DNA from: Xestospongia bergquistia
Taxonomy: Eukaryota > Porifera > Demospongiae > Haplosclerida > Petrosiidae
Reading direction: 5' to 3'
DNA: 64,000 bases
Assembly: GCA_963965975.1 (NCBI GenBank)
Contig: OZ014411.1
Location: forward strand, 10,981,501-11,045,500
This document shows, one piece after another, positions 38,383 through 51,345 of this stretch (its first letter is position 1; each line of letters opens with the position of its first letter). The translations under genes were made by a program, and so were the position numbers. Under the pieces are notes generated by a model. It did not search any database and was not told the DNA's origin. It saw nothing but the letters and a program-made list of their open reading frames with translations.

Positions 38383-39305
38383 CTGAAAAAAAGTTTAACC
38401 TATTCAAACAGCCAAATCTTAATTTTTCTTCCATACAAGCAAATTGTTTGTGATACAAAAGTTGTTAATTTAGGAATTTGTTGTGTGATCTTGACAAATT
38501 ATAACCAAAAACTATGAAATGTTGTGTAAACCATAATATATAATTCCTAATAATCTGAAATATAATACTACACAAGAAGCTACAAGTTTATAATAGCTAT
38601 TAATATTTAGCAACACTGATAATTCTTAATAATCAGAGGTTTACTACATGTACATGTAATATTGACAAATGAGTAACAGCTTAATTCACAATTTCAGTTT
38701 ATTGCATAATCTTTTCTGACATACTTTAATCTAAATAGTTTAATTATAGGTGTTGTGAAAATATGTAGTTATTATTAAAATAGTTTGATCTTAATTAGGT
38801 ACTTTAATATTGGACTGATGATAATTGCTTTTTGGTTCTTGTTCTTATCAATACATACAAATTATCTGAGGCAATTAGTACTGACCTCTTAATTCCATTT
38901 TCTAGATAAAAGAGAATATAAAGATTAAAGTAAACATTATTACAGTATATATAATAATTAATATATACAAATATAGATCACAAATATTAAAATTTTAAAA
39001 TAATTAATGTCACGAAAAATTGAATACTAATAAAAGTTAATTTTCTGCAAAAAGTATGAAGCTCTAAATTTCTCAAAGCAAATTACAAAAGTATATTTTA
39101 TGATACTTTTTTAAAACTTATGATCTATTTTCTTACGAGATCATATTAATTCTTAATGTTACTGCTAACTTAATCATATGGAGTAGAATAAAAATTATCT
39201 GAATATAGACTAATATAAGTATGCATAAAAAATTGAACATAAAATTGTTATGTTACAACTAAAAACTACCTATATATACAGTATTTATTTCAGAAAGAAG
39301 TGTTA

Positions 39306-40845
39306 AACAAACTATGATAATAACCATATTTCACTAGTTAATTGTTAATTATTATACTACAATAGATCAGACTTACATCCTATTATATAATACATCCATG
39401 TGTCAGGTAGTAACATCAAATATAGAGAAGGAAACAAAAGGGTTAATAAAACTATGATAATAACCATATTTCACTAGTTAATTGTTAATTATTATACTAC
39501 AATAGATCAGACTTACAATCTATTATGTAATACATCCATGTGTCAGGTAGTAACATCAAATATAGAGAAGGAAACAAAAGGGTTAACAAAACTATGATAA
39601 TAACCATATTTCACTAGTTATTTGTTAATTATTATACTACAATAGATCAGACTTACATCCTATTATATAATACATCCATGTGTCAGGTAGTAACATCAAA
39701 TATAGAGAAGGAAACAAAAGGGTTAATAAAACTATGATAATAACCATATTTCACTAGTTAATTGTTAATTATTATACTACAATAGATCAGACTTACTCTC
39801 TATTATATAATACATCCATGTGTCAGGTAGTAACATCATATATAGAGAAGGAAACAAAAGGGTTAATAAAACAATAAAAATAACCTTATTTCATTAGTTA
39901 ATAGTTAATTATTATACTACAATAGATCAGACTTACAATCTATTATGTAATACATCCATGTGTCAGGTAGTAACATCAAATATAGAGAAGGAAACAAAAG
40001 GGTTAACAAAACTATGATAATAACCATATTTCACTAGTTATTTGTTAATTATTATACTACAATAGATCAGACTTACCAACTATTATATAATTCATCCATG
40101 TGTCAGGTAGTAACATCAAATATAGAGAAGGAAACAAAAGGGTTAATAAAACTATGATAATAACCATATTTCACTAGTTAATTGTTAATTATTATACTAC
40201 AATAGATCAGACTTACATGCTATTATATAATACATCCATGTGTCAGGTAGTAACATCAAATATAGAGAAGGAAACAAAAGGGTTAATAAAACTATGACAA
40301 TTGGTATATTTCATTAATAAATAGTTAATTAATATATTACAATAGATCAGACTTACCACCTATTATATAATACATCCATGTGTCAGGTAGTACAATCAAA
40401 TATAGAGAAGGAAACAAAAGGGTTAATAAAACTATGATAATAACCATATTTCACTAGTTAATTGTTAATTATTATACTACAATAGATCAGACTTACATGC
40501 TATTATATAATACATCCATGTGTCAGGTAGTAACATCAAATATAGAGAAGGAAACAAAAGGGTTAATAAAACTATGACAATTGGTATATTTCATTAATAA
40601 ATAGTTAATTAATATATTACAATAGATCAGACATACTTTCTATTACATAATATATCCATGTGTCAGGTAGTAACATCAAATATAGAGAAGGAAGCAAAAG
40701 GGTTAATAAAACTATGATAATAACCATATTTCATTAGTTAATAGTTAATTATTATACTACAATAGATCAGACTTACTCTCTATTATATAATACATCCATG
40801 TGTCAGGTAGTAACATCAAATATAGAGATGGAAACAAAAGGCTTA
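39306..40845 (-). repeat. 11-copy, 140-bp array of microexon-like units
   Basis: Eleven copies at an exact 140-bp period. On the minus strand each is a stretch with a pyrimidine-rich tract (CCCTTTTGTTTCCTTCTC), a candidate branch site CTGAC about 23 nt before ATAATAG, three variable bases, then GTAAGTCTGATC (GTATGT in one copy). Plus-strand positions of the triplets are 39377, 39517, 39657, 39797, 39937, 40077, 40217, 40357, 40497, 40637 and 40777, each 3 bp. In minus-strand order they read AGA, AAA, CAT, GTG, CAT, TTG, ATT, AGA, GAT, ATT, GAT. Flanks are near-identical between most copies. The array edges fall about 65-75 bp either side of the outermost triplets, in the middle of the intron-like part, as in exon duplication. 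Spliced units would each add one codon, and the next downstream exon starts in phase 0. It could also be a plain minisatellite. Confidence 0.9.
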
Positions 40846-40849
40846 ATAA

Positions 40850-42490
40850 ATTTCATTAAACATTAATCAGAACATTTCATTTTCAGTATCAATATAGCAA
40901 TGAAAGCAAGCATAATTATAACTTGATATATTATATAAACTAGTTCATATTATTAATTTGTTAATCTTGTTTCATAAACAATTCCATATATTATACAGGG
41001 GTGGAGAAAGCTTAAATGAGCTTCCCAGGCCATTGCAAATGAAGTGCTAAAAATTGCTGTAATTCATGATCATTGAAAAAAGAATAAAATAGATGTTTAT
41101 TGTATACACAAATCAAACGCTTGTAAATAGTTGTCCTCACATTATTGCCCAGGCCATGGTGAATCTCCAGGCCTGTTATACTTAACCTTCCATTATATTA
41201 GGTAGTGACAAGTTAGACAATGTAAGTATTCAATATAATGATTGGATTAACAGTTAAGAGGAACCTCTCAAAAAAATTAAGTTTGAATTATGGTCCAAAA
41301 AAGTTTATCCTACAAATATATATTTTTTAGAATGTGGTTGTAATATGTTAACTACAATATACATATGGTTTTGTAACTTGTTAATAAGTATAAAATATTG
41401 TTATTGACAATTATTCATTTGTGGTTTAGTTGTTAATTAGGTCAACTCTTTTAGCACAATGATTTGTCAATCATGTTTAACTTTAGTCTTTTGTTACTCC
41501 ACTTGTATTTAAATGGATTTCCCATTTAATAAAATATACACATTTAAGTTGATATTTAAGTGAAGTTAACAACATATCACAGTGTCTAATTAATTATTAC
41601 TGCTAACATTAATTTATTGCTGTCCTTTACATGCTTAAAACATCCATAAACACAATGAACAAGATTTAAAACACTAAGAAAGAGAGTTAGGCTGTCAGTC
41701 ATTTCAATTGCCCTGCAAAGATGTTTCATTAGTGATCGTAGTAAACCTTTTTATTTAAGAGACAAGAATATGGATGGAGTAAATGACACAGTAAGTACAA
41801 TGTAATATCATTAAAGCTTGATTGCAATAAAATAACATAAATCTTGAAAAAACATTATTCAGTGATTTTCATTATTATGGTAACAAGGATAAATTCCATA
41901 GGTATATATCTTTAGATTTGAACTTGACAGACAATAGAGCATACTTTCTAAAAGAACTAAAATTAATGTATTGTATATTTCTATAGAGAATACTGGTGTG
42001 AGTGGACAAGAATGTATTTTAGATATGACATCATTTATAATTTTGATTGATTGCATAATCAATCAAAATCATTATTTTGTTGTCTTAAAAGAAAAGTATT
42101 ATTAGTTATACCAGAGTACACTCATGTTCATACCTACAAACCAATGCCCATTCACTAGACCATTTGTTGAAATGGATCAATACTCTGGATGACCTCGTTG
42201 ACAGTTATTTCATTTAAAGGAAAAAAGGATAAAGCTAAAATGATCATTCTTATGATGTGATATCGGTTGCTTATTAAGATACATATAAACAAGTTTGTTG
42301 TGAATGCAGGGGTATGTGTATATTACAATTTTCATGCAATGTTTTATGGGGTTTATAACCAGTCACATATAATATTGATGTTCACAGTTTTAGATGCAAA
42401 ATTAAACTTTGAATTAGTAAACTTACAGTCCGTATATTTCCCTTCATTTTTAGTCTTGTAGCCATGTTTCTAAAAAAATGGAATGAGAAC
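40850..42490. other. No gene seen upstream of the array
   Basis: No exon ending in phase 0, as needed by the ROC-COR-Death gene, could be supported here. A CAGGCCAT motif is repeated near 41027 and 41150. A CACCATGGCCTGGG stretch near 41147-41160 on the minus strand has a good start context but reads only a few codons and leaves in phase 2. Confidence 0.4.
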
Positions 42491-42494
42491 ATTA

Positions 42495-43760
42495 TCAACT
42501 TAACTTGGTTGTGGCATTGAATCTTAAATTAAGAATCTTAATATGCTTATCAGTTAGTAAATCTAGCTAATAAAAGTTCTTCCTAGCTCTCTATTTGATT
42601 TTTTTGTTATTTATGTTTTTACCTTTGTTATAAAAAGACATTTTCTATCTTTAAAAACATTTTGGTACAATTAGAAAATGCTTGTGGCAGTGTTCATAAT
42701 AAGCATGATAATGTGATATCACAAGATACTGAAATATAAAAATGCTGATTATTTTATATTCTACAGAAGACAAGGGTGGACATTCCAATTCCTATTTCCA
42801 ATCAAATGAGGTTATACAAAGTTGGAATGTCCGTCTTCAGCTTCTGTAAATGACAAAGCAATAAGAGGTGGAAATGTCCATCCTTCATTTCCATATATGG
42901 CAGATTTTCAACATACAAACAAAATCAGCAAACCTAACCTAACTGGAGAAACATCTCACTGACGCTCAATTTTAAGAGTGACTTGTTGCATTTGCACCCC
43001 ACATTTATCAAATAATAAGAAAAGCAAAAAATTAGAAATGGTCCATCAACTGGTTTGTTAATTGGAATTATCAAAAATGCAAAAGGTGCAATGAAGAAAT
43101 AGGAATTAGAATGTGTTTCCTCGGATTCAATAGTATTCTTTTTTGGTCAGGCAGATTCAACATTTTATAGTCTAATGCATGAAGAGCCATCTGTAAACTA
43201 TATATATTAGCCTCGAACCCAGGCATTCGCGAAAGAACTTAACTTGGTTGTGGCATTGAATCTTAAATTAAGAATCTTAATATGCTTATCAGTTAGTAAA
43301 TCTAGCTTATAAAAGTTCTTCCTAGCTCTTTATCTGATTTTTGTGGTTTATGTTTTCACCTTTGTTATAAAAAGACATTTTCTATCTTTAAAAACTTTTT
43401 GGTACAAATAGAAAATACTCGTGGCAGTGATCATAATTAGCATGATAACGTGATGTCACAAGATACTGAAAAGCAAAAATGCTGATTACTTTATATTCTA
43501 CAAAAGACAAAGGTGGACATTCCAATTCCTATTTCCAATCAAATGAGGTTATACAAAGTTGGAATGTCCGTTTCAGTTTCTGTAAATGACAATGCAGAGG
43601 TGGAAATGTCCGTCCTTCATTTCCATATATGACAGATTACAATATACAAACAAAATCAGCAAACCCAATCTAACTGGAAACATCTTACTGACACTCAATT
43701 TTGAGAGTGACTTGTGGTACTTGTGGTACTCACACTCCACATTTTATTAAGTAACAAGAA
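42495..43760 (+). repeat. Direct duplication, about 740-bp period
   Basis: 42495-43020 recurs at 43235-43760, starting AACTTAACTTGGTTGTGGCA and including the TGGACATTCCAATTCCTATT stretch. Each copy contains a short inverted repeat GGACATTCCAA ... TTGGAATGTCC spanning about 60 bp, related to the MITE-like arms at 33165. No coding content is seen. Confidence 0.8.
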
Positions 43761-44154
43761 AAACTAAGAAAAAGTTGAACTGATGCACATCCCAAGATAT
43801 TGAATTTCCACATTCATGATGAATCACAAGTTTAGTCTGGTTGACGCTGATAAGAGCTGTTCTATATTTAAAATAAGTCCTTTAGTAGCTCTAATGATGG
43901 TTCTACTAGTTATTTGCGAAGCCCGATCATTTTGGATCCTAATTATACTGAACAAGTTTTTGCTTGCACTAGTACTAAATCTCTACGCAAATCAACTGTT
44001 GTTAATTGTAAATTAATACACGAAGGTGTGTGGAAGAAATAAGAAATAGGAATTTGAATATCTGTCCTTTGGCTTCAGTAGGGTTATTTGATTTTTTTAA
44101 AAAGTAAAGGTGTGCAGTAGAAATAGGAAATAGGAATCTGAATGTTTGCCATGG

Positions 44155-44408
44155 GAAACATCACACTGACTCTCGATTCTAAGAGACAACTTGTGGTACT
44201 TGCTCTCTACATTTTATTTATTGTGCATGTGTCATAGTATATGATTCTAGCATCAAAAATAGTTTACAGATAGTGCTTCATATGAAGTGGCATCTGTAAA
44301 CTAGTATCACATAGTATATATGACGCATGCATAATAAAACGCTGAGTACAAGTACCAAACCTGTCTTTTAGAATTACGAATCAGCAAGATGTTTCTAGTT
44401 AGAGTTGC
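44155..44408. mobile_element. Foldback element (long imperfect palindrome)
   Basis: Arms of about 120 bp are imperfect inverted repeats around an axis near 44281. The inner stem GTTTACAGAT/ATCTGTAAAC (44262-44271 and 44292-44301) is exact. Outer matches include ACTTGTGGTACTTG against CAAGTACC and GAAACATC against GATGTTTC. There is no open frame. It is probably a snap-back MITE related to neighbouring repeats, since the CATTTTATT and ACTCTC blocks also occur near 42980 and 43700. Confidence 0.55.
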
Positions 44409-44409
44409 A

Positions 44410-46385
44410 TGGCTACCTAGTTTTAGGTGTAGGAGCCTTTGTAAACTTTAGAGCTGAGTGATTTTTACTTGCTTTGAGATAACATTTAATCTTCAAAAAA
44501 ATCACTTCCAAAGTCATACACTCTCTTTGTTTGGGTAAAGAAAAAAAGAAAAATTGAATCAAACAATGTAGTGTCACCAATTTACTGCATCCAGAAAACT
44601 GTTTTAGGAAATTAACATTAGATTAACAGAAAAGGATAATTAATTTATAACATTGTCTGATGTCATTGCCCACATCAAAAAGAAAGTGGTCTAGGATATT
44701 ACCATATATCATTTATACATCCAATCAGAATGTAGCATTCAAAATAACACAATTAAAAGTCACATTACAATAAGTTTAACACTTCTGTATATTTAAGTAC
44801 TGCAGTAAGTCTTGGTTATAAAGTACTAAAAGAGAAGCAGTCCAAATTTTAATAGACACTAAGAATTAATTTCTTGTCTAGAAGCAATGTGTTTGCTGTT
44901 TTGCAAATTGGCTATGAGAAGAGTTTATGAACTACTTGTCTTTTGAAAGTATCTTTCTATAACTATTATATATTAATAGTTGTAACCGATAGCACAAACA
45001 TTTTCTTCTATAAAATATTACTCTTTCATATATCCTTTATATTCAATCAACAAAGCACTACCTAAAACAAACCGACATTCCATTTTGACACAAACTATAT
45101 AACATATTGTGTGATGGTTGTGCATATGTCATCATCACATGATCTTGATTGGAAAAAAGAATGCAATTAACAAATTTTGTTAATTATTGTAAGAATCAAA
45201 AATTACAATACATCTTCCTTGAAATATCATAAAAGAAAAGAAGGAAATGTACTATCAAGTTGATAAAGAAAACTTATAAAGGCTTGAATTTTTAACTTTT
45301 GATTGTAGTCTATATCACTACTCATCAATGGACTGTAACTTACAATGGTTAAGAGAATGACTTATATACTAGTTCATCTAACAGGATACAGAAACATTAA
45401 GGATTTTATATACAAACTATTCCTGCACGGAGAGTTTTCTTTGCTGGTTAAACTTATTAGTTTTTACGCGTGCACACCCGTACCGACCAGCGAAGGGGCG
45501 GCAACGCCAAAGGTCATATATTCTTGACGCGCACGGATGCAAGGATTCTTTACCAGATACCAGATTTATAAATATTGTAACACCCAAAATTATAGAACTT
45601 ACATATTTTCAACGTTTATCGTCCGTTATAGTTTAAAACGTAATTGCCAAAGGTATATCAGTGCTACCAACCTTCACTAGTCGTCTCGCCCAACGGAGGA
45701 ATTCTATTATAAGATTTGTTCATTACGTCTTACATGGAATAATGAATATTTATAAAACATAGAAAAAAAAGAGATATGCGTTAACATTATAAGACCACGG
45801 TAATATAAAGGACCTTTCATCAATGAAAAATGAAATGAGAGACAGCCATGATTATAGTCACCAGCTGAAATGATACAGAAACCTAAAATGATGAATGATG
45901 GACTTGATTTTTCTCCTTTCTTTATGACATCAATGTTGGAGGTGATGTTGTAATAATAATTAAATTACAAAAAAAAGGAATTTTTGCTATGTTTCAATCC
46001 AAGCAAAACATGACATCTATTTATGAATGTAGATCATGAAGAGGAGTGCAGTGATGAAGGGAACACGAAACTTTATGTATATTATCTATCTTTATATATG
46101 TATATATGCATACTCCTTAGATTTGTTTTTCATTAAAAAGATGTAATTAAGCAGCAGGTTATTCTTGATTCAATGTATTTGTACTTGTTACTTAAGTATT
46201 TTCCCTAGTGAATATTTGTAGCAAAAGGTTCATTGCTAACTAACTCGAATTTTCAAGATGACTGACACAGTCAAGCGTCAAAGAAAAGCTGCGTTTCATA
46301 GTTTTTAGCTTGCTATTAGCAGTAATTAACTGTCTCTTCCCATTATATGACAATCACAACTTCCTCTGACGCTTTGGAAGACTGT
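44410..46385. other. No gene seen; locally CpG-richer patch
   Basis: Mostly AT-rich unique sequence. 45465-45540 and 45610-45705 contain many more CG dinucleotides than the surroundings (TTTTTACGCGTGCACACCCG, GACCAGCGAAGGGGCGGCAA). These might mark a promoter for a gene on either strand, but no adjoining first exon was found. Confidence 0.35.
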
Positions 46386-46392
46386 GGGTCAT

Positions 46393-46439
46393 AACCCTCG
46401 CCGCTCATCGAGAATGCGAGGGTTAGATAGAATACTGGC

Positions 46440-46479
<40 letters not shown>

Positions 46480-46510
46480 GGTGGGTGTGGGTGTGGGTGT
46501 GCGCGCGTGT
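46393..46510. repeat. GC-rich hairpin and GT microsatellite
   Basis: 46393-46401 (AACCCTCGC) and 46416-46424 (GCGAGGGTT) form a perfect 9-bp stem with a 14-nt loop. From 46442 to about 46510 follows a (TG)n run that turns into (TGGG)n and then mixed TGTG/CGCG steps. Apparent open frames across it are products of the repeat. Confidence 0.85.
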
Positions 46511-46599
46511 GTCCGTGTGTGCGAGTATGTACATGTGCTGAATCTAGACTATTCAAAGAAAGTACAGTCAAGATGTAACAAGTTTTTGCTTCAATAAAA

Positions 46600-49500
46600 T
46601 TACTATGTGTAAAAAATACAAATATGTACAATTTCAATGAAGGAATTTTTTGTTAACATATATAAAGTTTTTTGATTTGAAGTCATGATAAATTTTACTT
46701 GACAACCTTCCTTGTCAACAATTTAAACCAAAGTAGATATATACATGTAGAAGGAGATGTTGCTGACTATTGATAAAGTAAATATTACAAAAGATGGAAC
46801 TGATCAAGATTGTTGCTTATAAACAAACGGAACATAAAATAATGTTATCATAATAAATAAATAGTACTTTTAATTTAGACAATATTTCACTCCAAATATT
46901 TATTATGCAGTGGTATCATGGTAATTCCAAACAAACTAACATCACTAGAGAAAATGCAGCATGGATTCTGCACTTTAATTGCTTTTATTAACTCTAGACA
47001 CTCATTGTGTGAGCATGGGGACCAGTACTTAGTTTGTGTGTCTATTGTTGTCTTTCTGTTAGATGTGATGCAGTTTGAGCTGCTCTAACTCAGCAATGAC
47101 AGCATCTATATCTATAAAACTTTTTAGAATTAACATCATTTACCACTTGCAATCAATTGCATAAAATAAAGAAATTTAATGCAATCCTGTTGCCTATTTT
47201 ATTCTAAGTATTTAGTAAGTTTTCATGCAGTATTATTGGCAGCATGACAAACTATCACTGCAGAAACTGTGGTGAGGGTTCTACACTTAGACTGACAATG
47301 GCATAAGTTTATGTTAAACTAAACAAATGTTATGAGCTATAACAGAACATATTATGATTGTTATATTTCAAGTGTATGAAATATTTGCTTAGCAAACTTG
47401 CTGTTAAAAACAACTTTGTCATAATTGTTACATTCATTTGTTAGAATAGAATTTTTTCAGAGTCAGCAAAACATTTATAAAAATTAATTGTAAAAATAGT
47501 AAATTGTACTAAACTTTTATTTAAACTATTAACTGTTTTTCTGAGTAGCTAAAAGTTTCAAGATCAAATATCCATCTTGTTATCCTTTATCAATGACTTA
47601 TTTTGTTGATCCATCCCAGACACATGAGTACCAACTACTGCGTCCCACTTGAAACTGACTTGAGGAAGTGACTTTGTAACCTTGTGTTGGAGAAACATTA
47701 GGACATACTTTGTTGCAGAATGATATGCTATATTAAATATATAATAAGGAGCAAACACAAAGAAGATGGCCAAAATCTCAATACTGTATTGCATCAATAG
47801 ACATTGCTCAACTGCTGTGAAGTAATGTTTTAATGGTCATCATAGTCATATGTATTATTATCTATAAATATCATAATGTGTGGTTGATTATTAATTACCA
47901 CATTCTGTAGCCTCTGATCAGAATGTTCTGTGCTGTGTTAATGAAAATAATGAAGATAAGTAAGAATGAAATGAACATTAATGACAAAATATCGTCATTA
48001 ATGATAACTTAAACTTATACCTAATATATAGACTAATAATAATTAGTTACTTATAATTTAAAAATTTACCATATTATATACTATAAGACACTTCACAAGA
48101 AAACATACAATAAACGAGCTTTTTTTAATATGATGACACTATCAATAATACCTATCCCATACATTAGGAATACTGGAATAAGGTTAAAGCGTGGGAATAT
48201 CTCACAACAAACTATAGAATCATCTTTTGGAAATAAGGTTAAAGCGTGGGAATATCCCATAACAAACAATAGCATCGGCTTTTTGGAAATAATATTCATA
48301 ACTAATTAGTGGTAAGGAGGCAGGTTGACACATTTCTATTAAATACCCTTCCTAAGACTATCTATAAAACATCAATAGTTCTACGTCTACTAAAAGCTCT
48401 TTTTTATGGGGCGCAGTTTGTGTCAAAATTGGAAAATTATTATTTAATAAATAAGTTATTATTTATTAAATAACTGTTGATTTACTTCATATTTATTTAA
48501 TAAATCATGTATTATTTACTAAATCATACATTATATAATATATCATACATTATTTAGTAAATCATAAGTTATTCAACAAATAATAAGCATTAAAAAGTAA
48601 ATCACAACATGTAAAATATACCAATGAATGCATTTAATTTTGACACAAACAGCACCCTATACTTTTTGTAACTATCAGCAAGTGTATTGACTACAAAGAC
48701 AAATTCATACCTGTACAAAACTTGACTAAAACGGAACATTCCCATCACACTCCCTAGATTAATGGCCAATCAACAAGAGCACTAAACATTTTAGTGACAA
48801 TAAAGCAGACTCATCTACATAAAGGTTAGTCATGTTATATTATAGTATACCTTAACAGAATTTACCTTTAGAAGCTTATCACTATAGCCTGAAGTGACCT
48901 GTTTTAAAGCAGTATTCTTGACTTGAGCATTTTTTAATAGAGTAAAACTGCAGGAATTCATTTCAGATAACTTCTTCAAAGTCATCTCTCACTAGCATTT
49001 TCTCAATGCACTATTAGTGCAAACTTCTGAACAACTTAGATATAATGTATAAAATGAATGCAAAAAAAAGGAAACTTACATACAATCTTTGTTAGAAGTG
49101 GATACTCTAGTGCTATATGATATTAATATTCATTTATTATCCAATTCAGTTAGTGTCCACACTTGTTTAATTGTGATAAGTTGTAAAGAAATATGAATTT
49201 TTTAAAGACAATGATGGAACTGCAAATGTAATATTGTATTGATTGTTATTTTTGTTAATTTAGTTCTTATTTCATAATAACCATTTCACTATTTCATATA
49301 ATATATAAAAGAACATAACTCAAGGAAGCATTTTATAATTAACAGAAATTCAGAATGTGAACTGACCTGAACCTACCTATAGTTTTAAGAGATGTACATG
49401 ACCAGACTAGTCCTTCAGAACAAAAAACAATAAGAAACATGTATATTCTGCATTCTTCTGTCATGTGATAATGAACGTTTGGTCATGAGCATTGTTGCAA

Positions 49501-49855
49501 GAGTCTGATGAATGTAGGTTCAATCTGTTTCAAGTGCAAGATTTTTATCAGTTATTTGACAAAACACAGTAATGGGAAAGGGGTCTAGAATACTATATAG
49601 CTACCTGTGTCTTTACATTATAAAGACATGTTTCGATAGATAGATAGCACTCAAATAAGTTATAAATATGATCACTTCATTTTATAATTATCATTCCAAA
49701 TCTTTAAATTTCCCTGCAATGCCCTCCCCTTCACAAGATAAGGCATATGACATCATGTATTATCAATATTATAATTCACCTTTTTGACTTGAATCCTGAC
49801 TATCAATCATCATCCATGGACATAACCTGTAATATGACATTGTTCATATTACAAA
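46600..49855. other. No gene seen; short tandem and palindromic repeats
   Basis: 48181-48235 and 48236-48292 are a direct duplication (AGGTTAAAGCGTGGGAATAT). 48435-48600 is a run of overlapping small palindromes built from TTATTTAATAAAT units. No exon with splice support or protein motif was seen on either strand. Confidence 0.5.
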
Positions 49856-50829
49856 GATTTTTCTATATATACTTTCAGTGTTGTTCTAAACTAAGCAATG
49901 AATACCTTCAAACAATCTAGTCCTGGATAACTGCTGAGTGCAGTCTTCCAATCTATTTCTCGTTTTTCTGATAGTAAAAAAATAAGAACTTCAGTGCATA
50001 AAGTTAGGTATATGATTTACCTCTAAATACTGTATTTCGAAAGATAATCCTTTTCCCTCGCGATACGTACAGACTATCTATCATCGTTCATTCTAAAGAG
50101 TTATTACTACTGTATAAGTCATGCCGATCAAGAGAGCTGAAGTCTGTATTGAACATAAGGAGGACTTTAAGAGATCTAATGTCTTTAGTGAGCTGCCCAA
50201 GCTGTGTCGCGTTGGAACAAATCAATAAGGTGTGGCTGATTCTTTAATTCGGATACAAAGAAATATCTTTGTTAAAGGATTAGAGCTAAATAACTATATT
50301 TGGCAGCAATAAAGAGACATGGCTTCGTTGAGAATTGAAGTAATTATGAATGTCGCTGCATATAACTACTGCTGCTTTCTTTGGTCATCAGATCTGATCG
50401 CAGTTAGTCAGATATCTCTCAAAATGACTTCAATTTTACTTGTTCATTTGGTGATGCTCTCAGGTACAACTGCATGGTTTATATAGCATCTACATTTCTG
50501 TTTGGTCTTAATTATATAGGATCCGGAGTAGCATCATCTTTCTCAAACAGTTATAAATTATGTTAATGAACTTATACTAGCAAGCAATTGGAATGTTCCA
50601 TTCAACATGTATTTCAAGAAAATGAAACACCAACTAACAATGGCAGATATAATGAATTGTTTTGATTCTTTTTTTACAAGTCCTCTTCATGGATAGTCAA
50701 AAGAGCACCAACAAAAACAAATTTTACCAGAACAATTGAGACTAGTTGTATAAGAGTTCAGTTATATTGTGTAACTTTACATTAATACTTTTCAATGATA
50801 AAAGATCCTGGTGACGATTGAACTAGCTA

Positions 50830-51345
50830 TTTAGGGACATCTATATGTGGTCACATGTACAGAAGACTACTAGTGGAACAAAAGGATACTTATCAATATG
50901 TTCCCTTAATTGAGAATTTACAAAATAAAGAAGTCTATATATATATGGAGGTAATATACTACATTTGTTTGTTATTAATATTATAATCATGAAAACATGT
51001 ATACTCCATTGTGATATTAATAGAACACAATATTTCTTGTTTAGGAGCTTATATAACTTAGTATTAATTTTTGGAAGTTTAATACTCTTAAAATACCCAT
51101 TGTTATATTGTATCTAATAATTATAGATAACAAAGACATATGACATGAACAGATAACAAAGTTAATGATATCTGTGATGAGTCTTACTTCAAACAACATC
51201 CATTATTTAGTGGAAATCATTTGTCCTTACAACTTATAATCTATTATAATGAACTTAAAGTGTGTCTTAGTCATAGATGTGGAATGCACAAATTAGGTAT
51301 AAATGAAATAATATACTCAGTCATACAAAGAGTGAGGGTATTTTC
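50830..51345 (+). pseudogene. Relic of a transposon-type protein (copy 2)
   Basis: Counterpart of 955-1501. It differs by small deletions (the PLGHG block is shortened here) and substitutions, confirming that neither copy is under coding constraint. Confidence 0.4.

Noticed and set aside
38886-38901. Possible start exon AAAATGGAATTAAGAG between CTAG and GTCAGT on the minus strand
   Set aside because: It leaves in phase 1, while the next exon (38340-38382) needs phase 0; joining them gives an immediate stop.
39306-40845. Array could be a CRISPR-like repeat/spacer structure
   Set aside because: The variable part is only 3 bp, the unit is 140 bp, and the context is an intron-rich animal genome. 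The constant boundaries are splice signals, not palindromic repeats.
41147-41162. CACCATGG start context upstream of the array
   Set aside because: Only five codons before a donor-like GTGAGG, in phase 2, and the motif CAGGCCAT is repeated nearby, suggesting a repeat.
41859-42062. Minus-strand open frame of 67 codons as the missing first exon of the ROC gene
   Set aside because: No donor in a compatible phase, no protein-like composition and no recognisable motif.
46343-46637. Open frames across the GT microsatellite
   Set aside because: Their His/Thr, Cys/Val and similar repeats are direct products of (GT)n in every frame.
47564-48299. Two minus-strand open frames near 47.6 and 48.1 kb
   Set aside because: The second lies over a tandem duplication, and neither has splice partners or family motifs.
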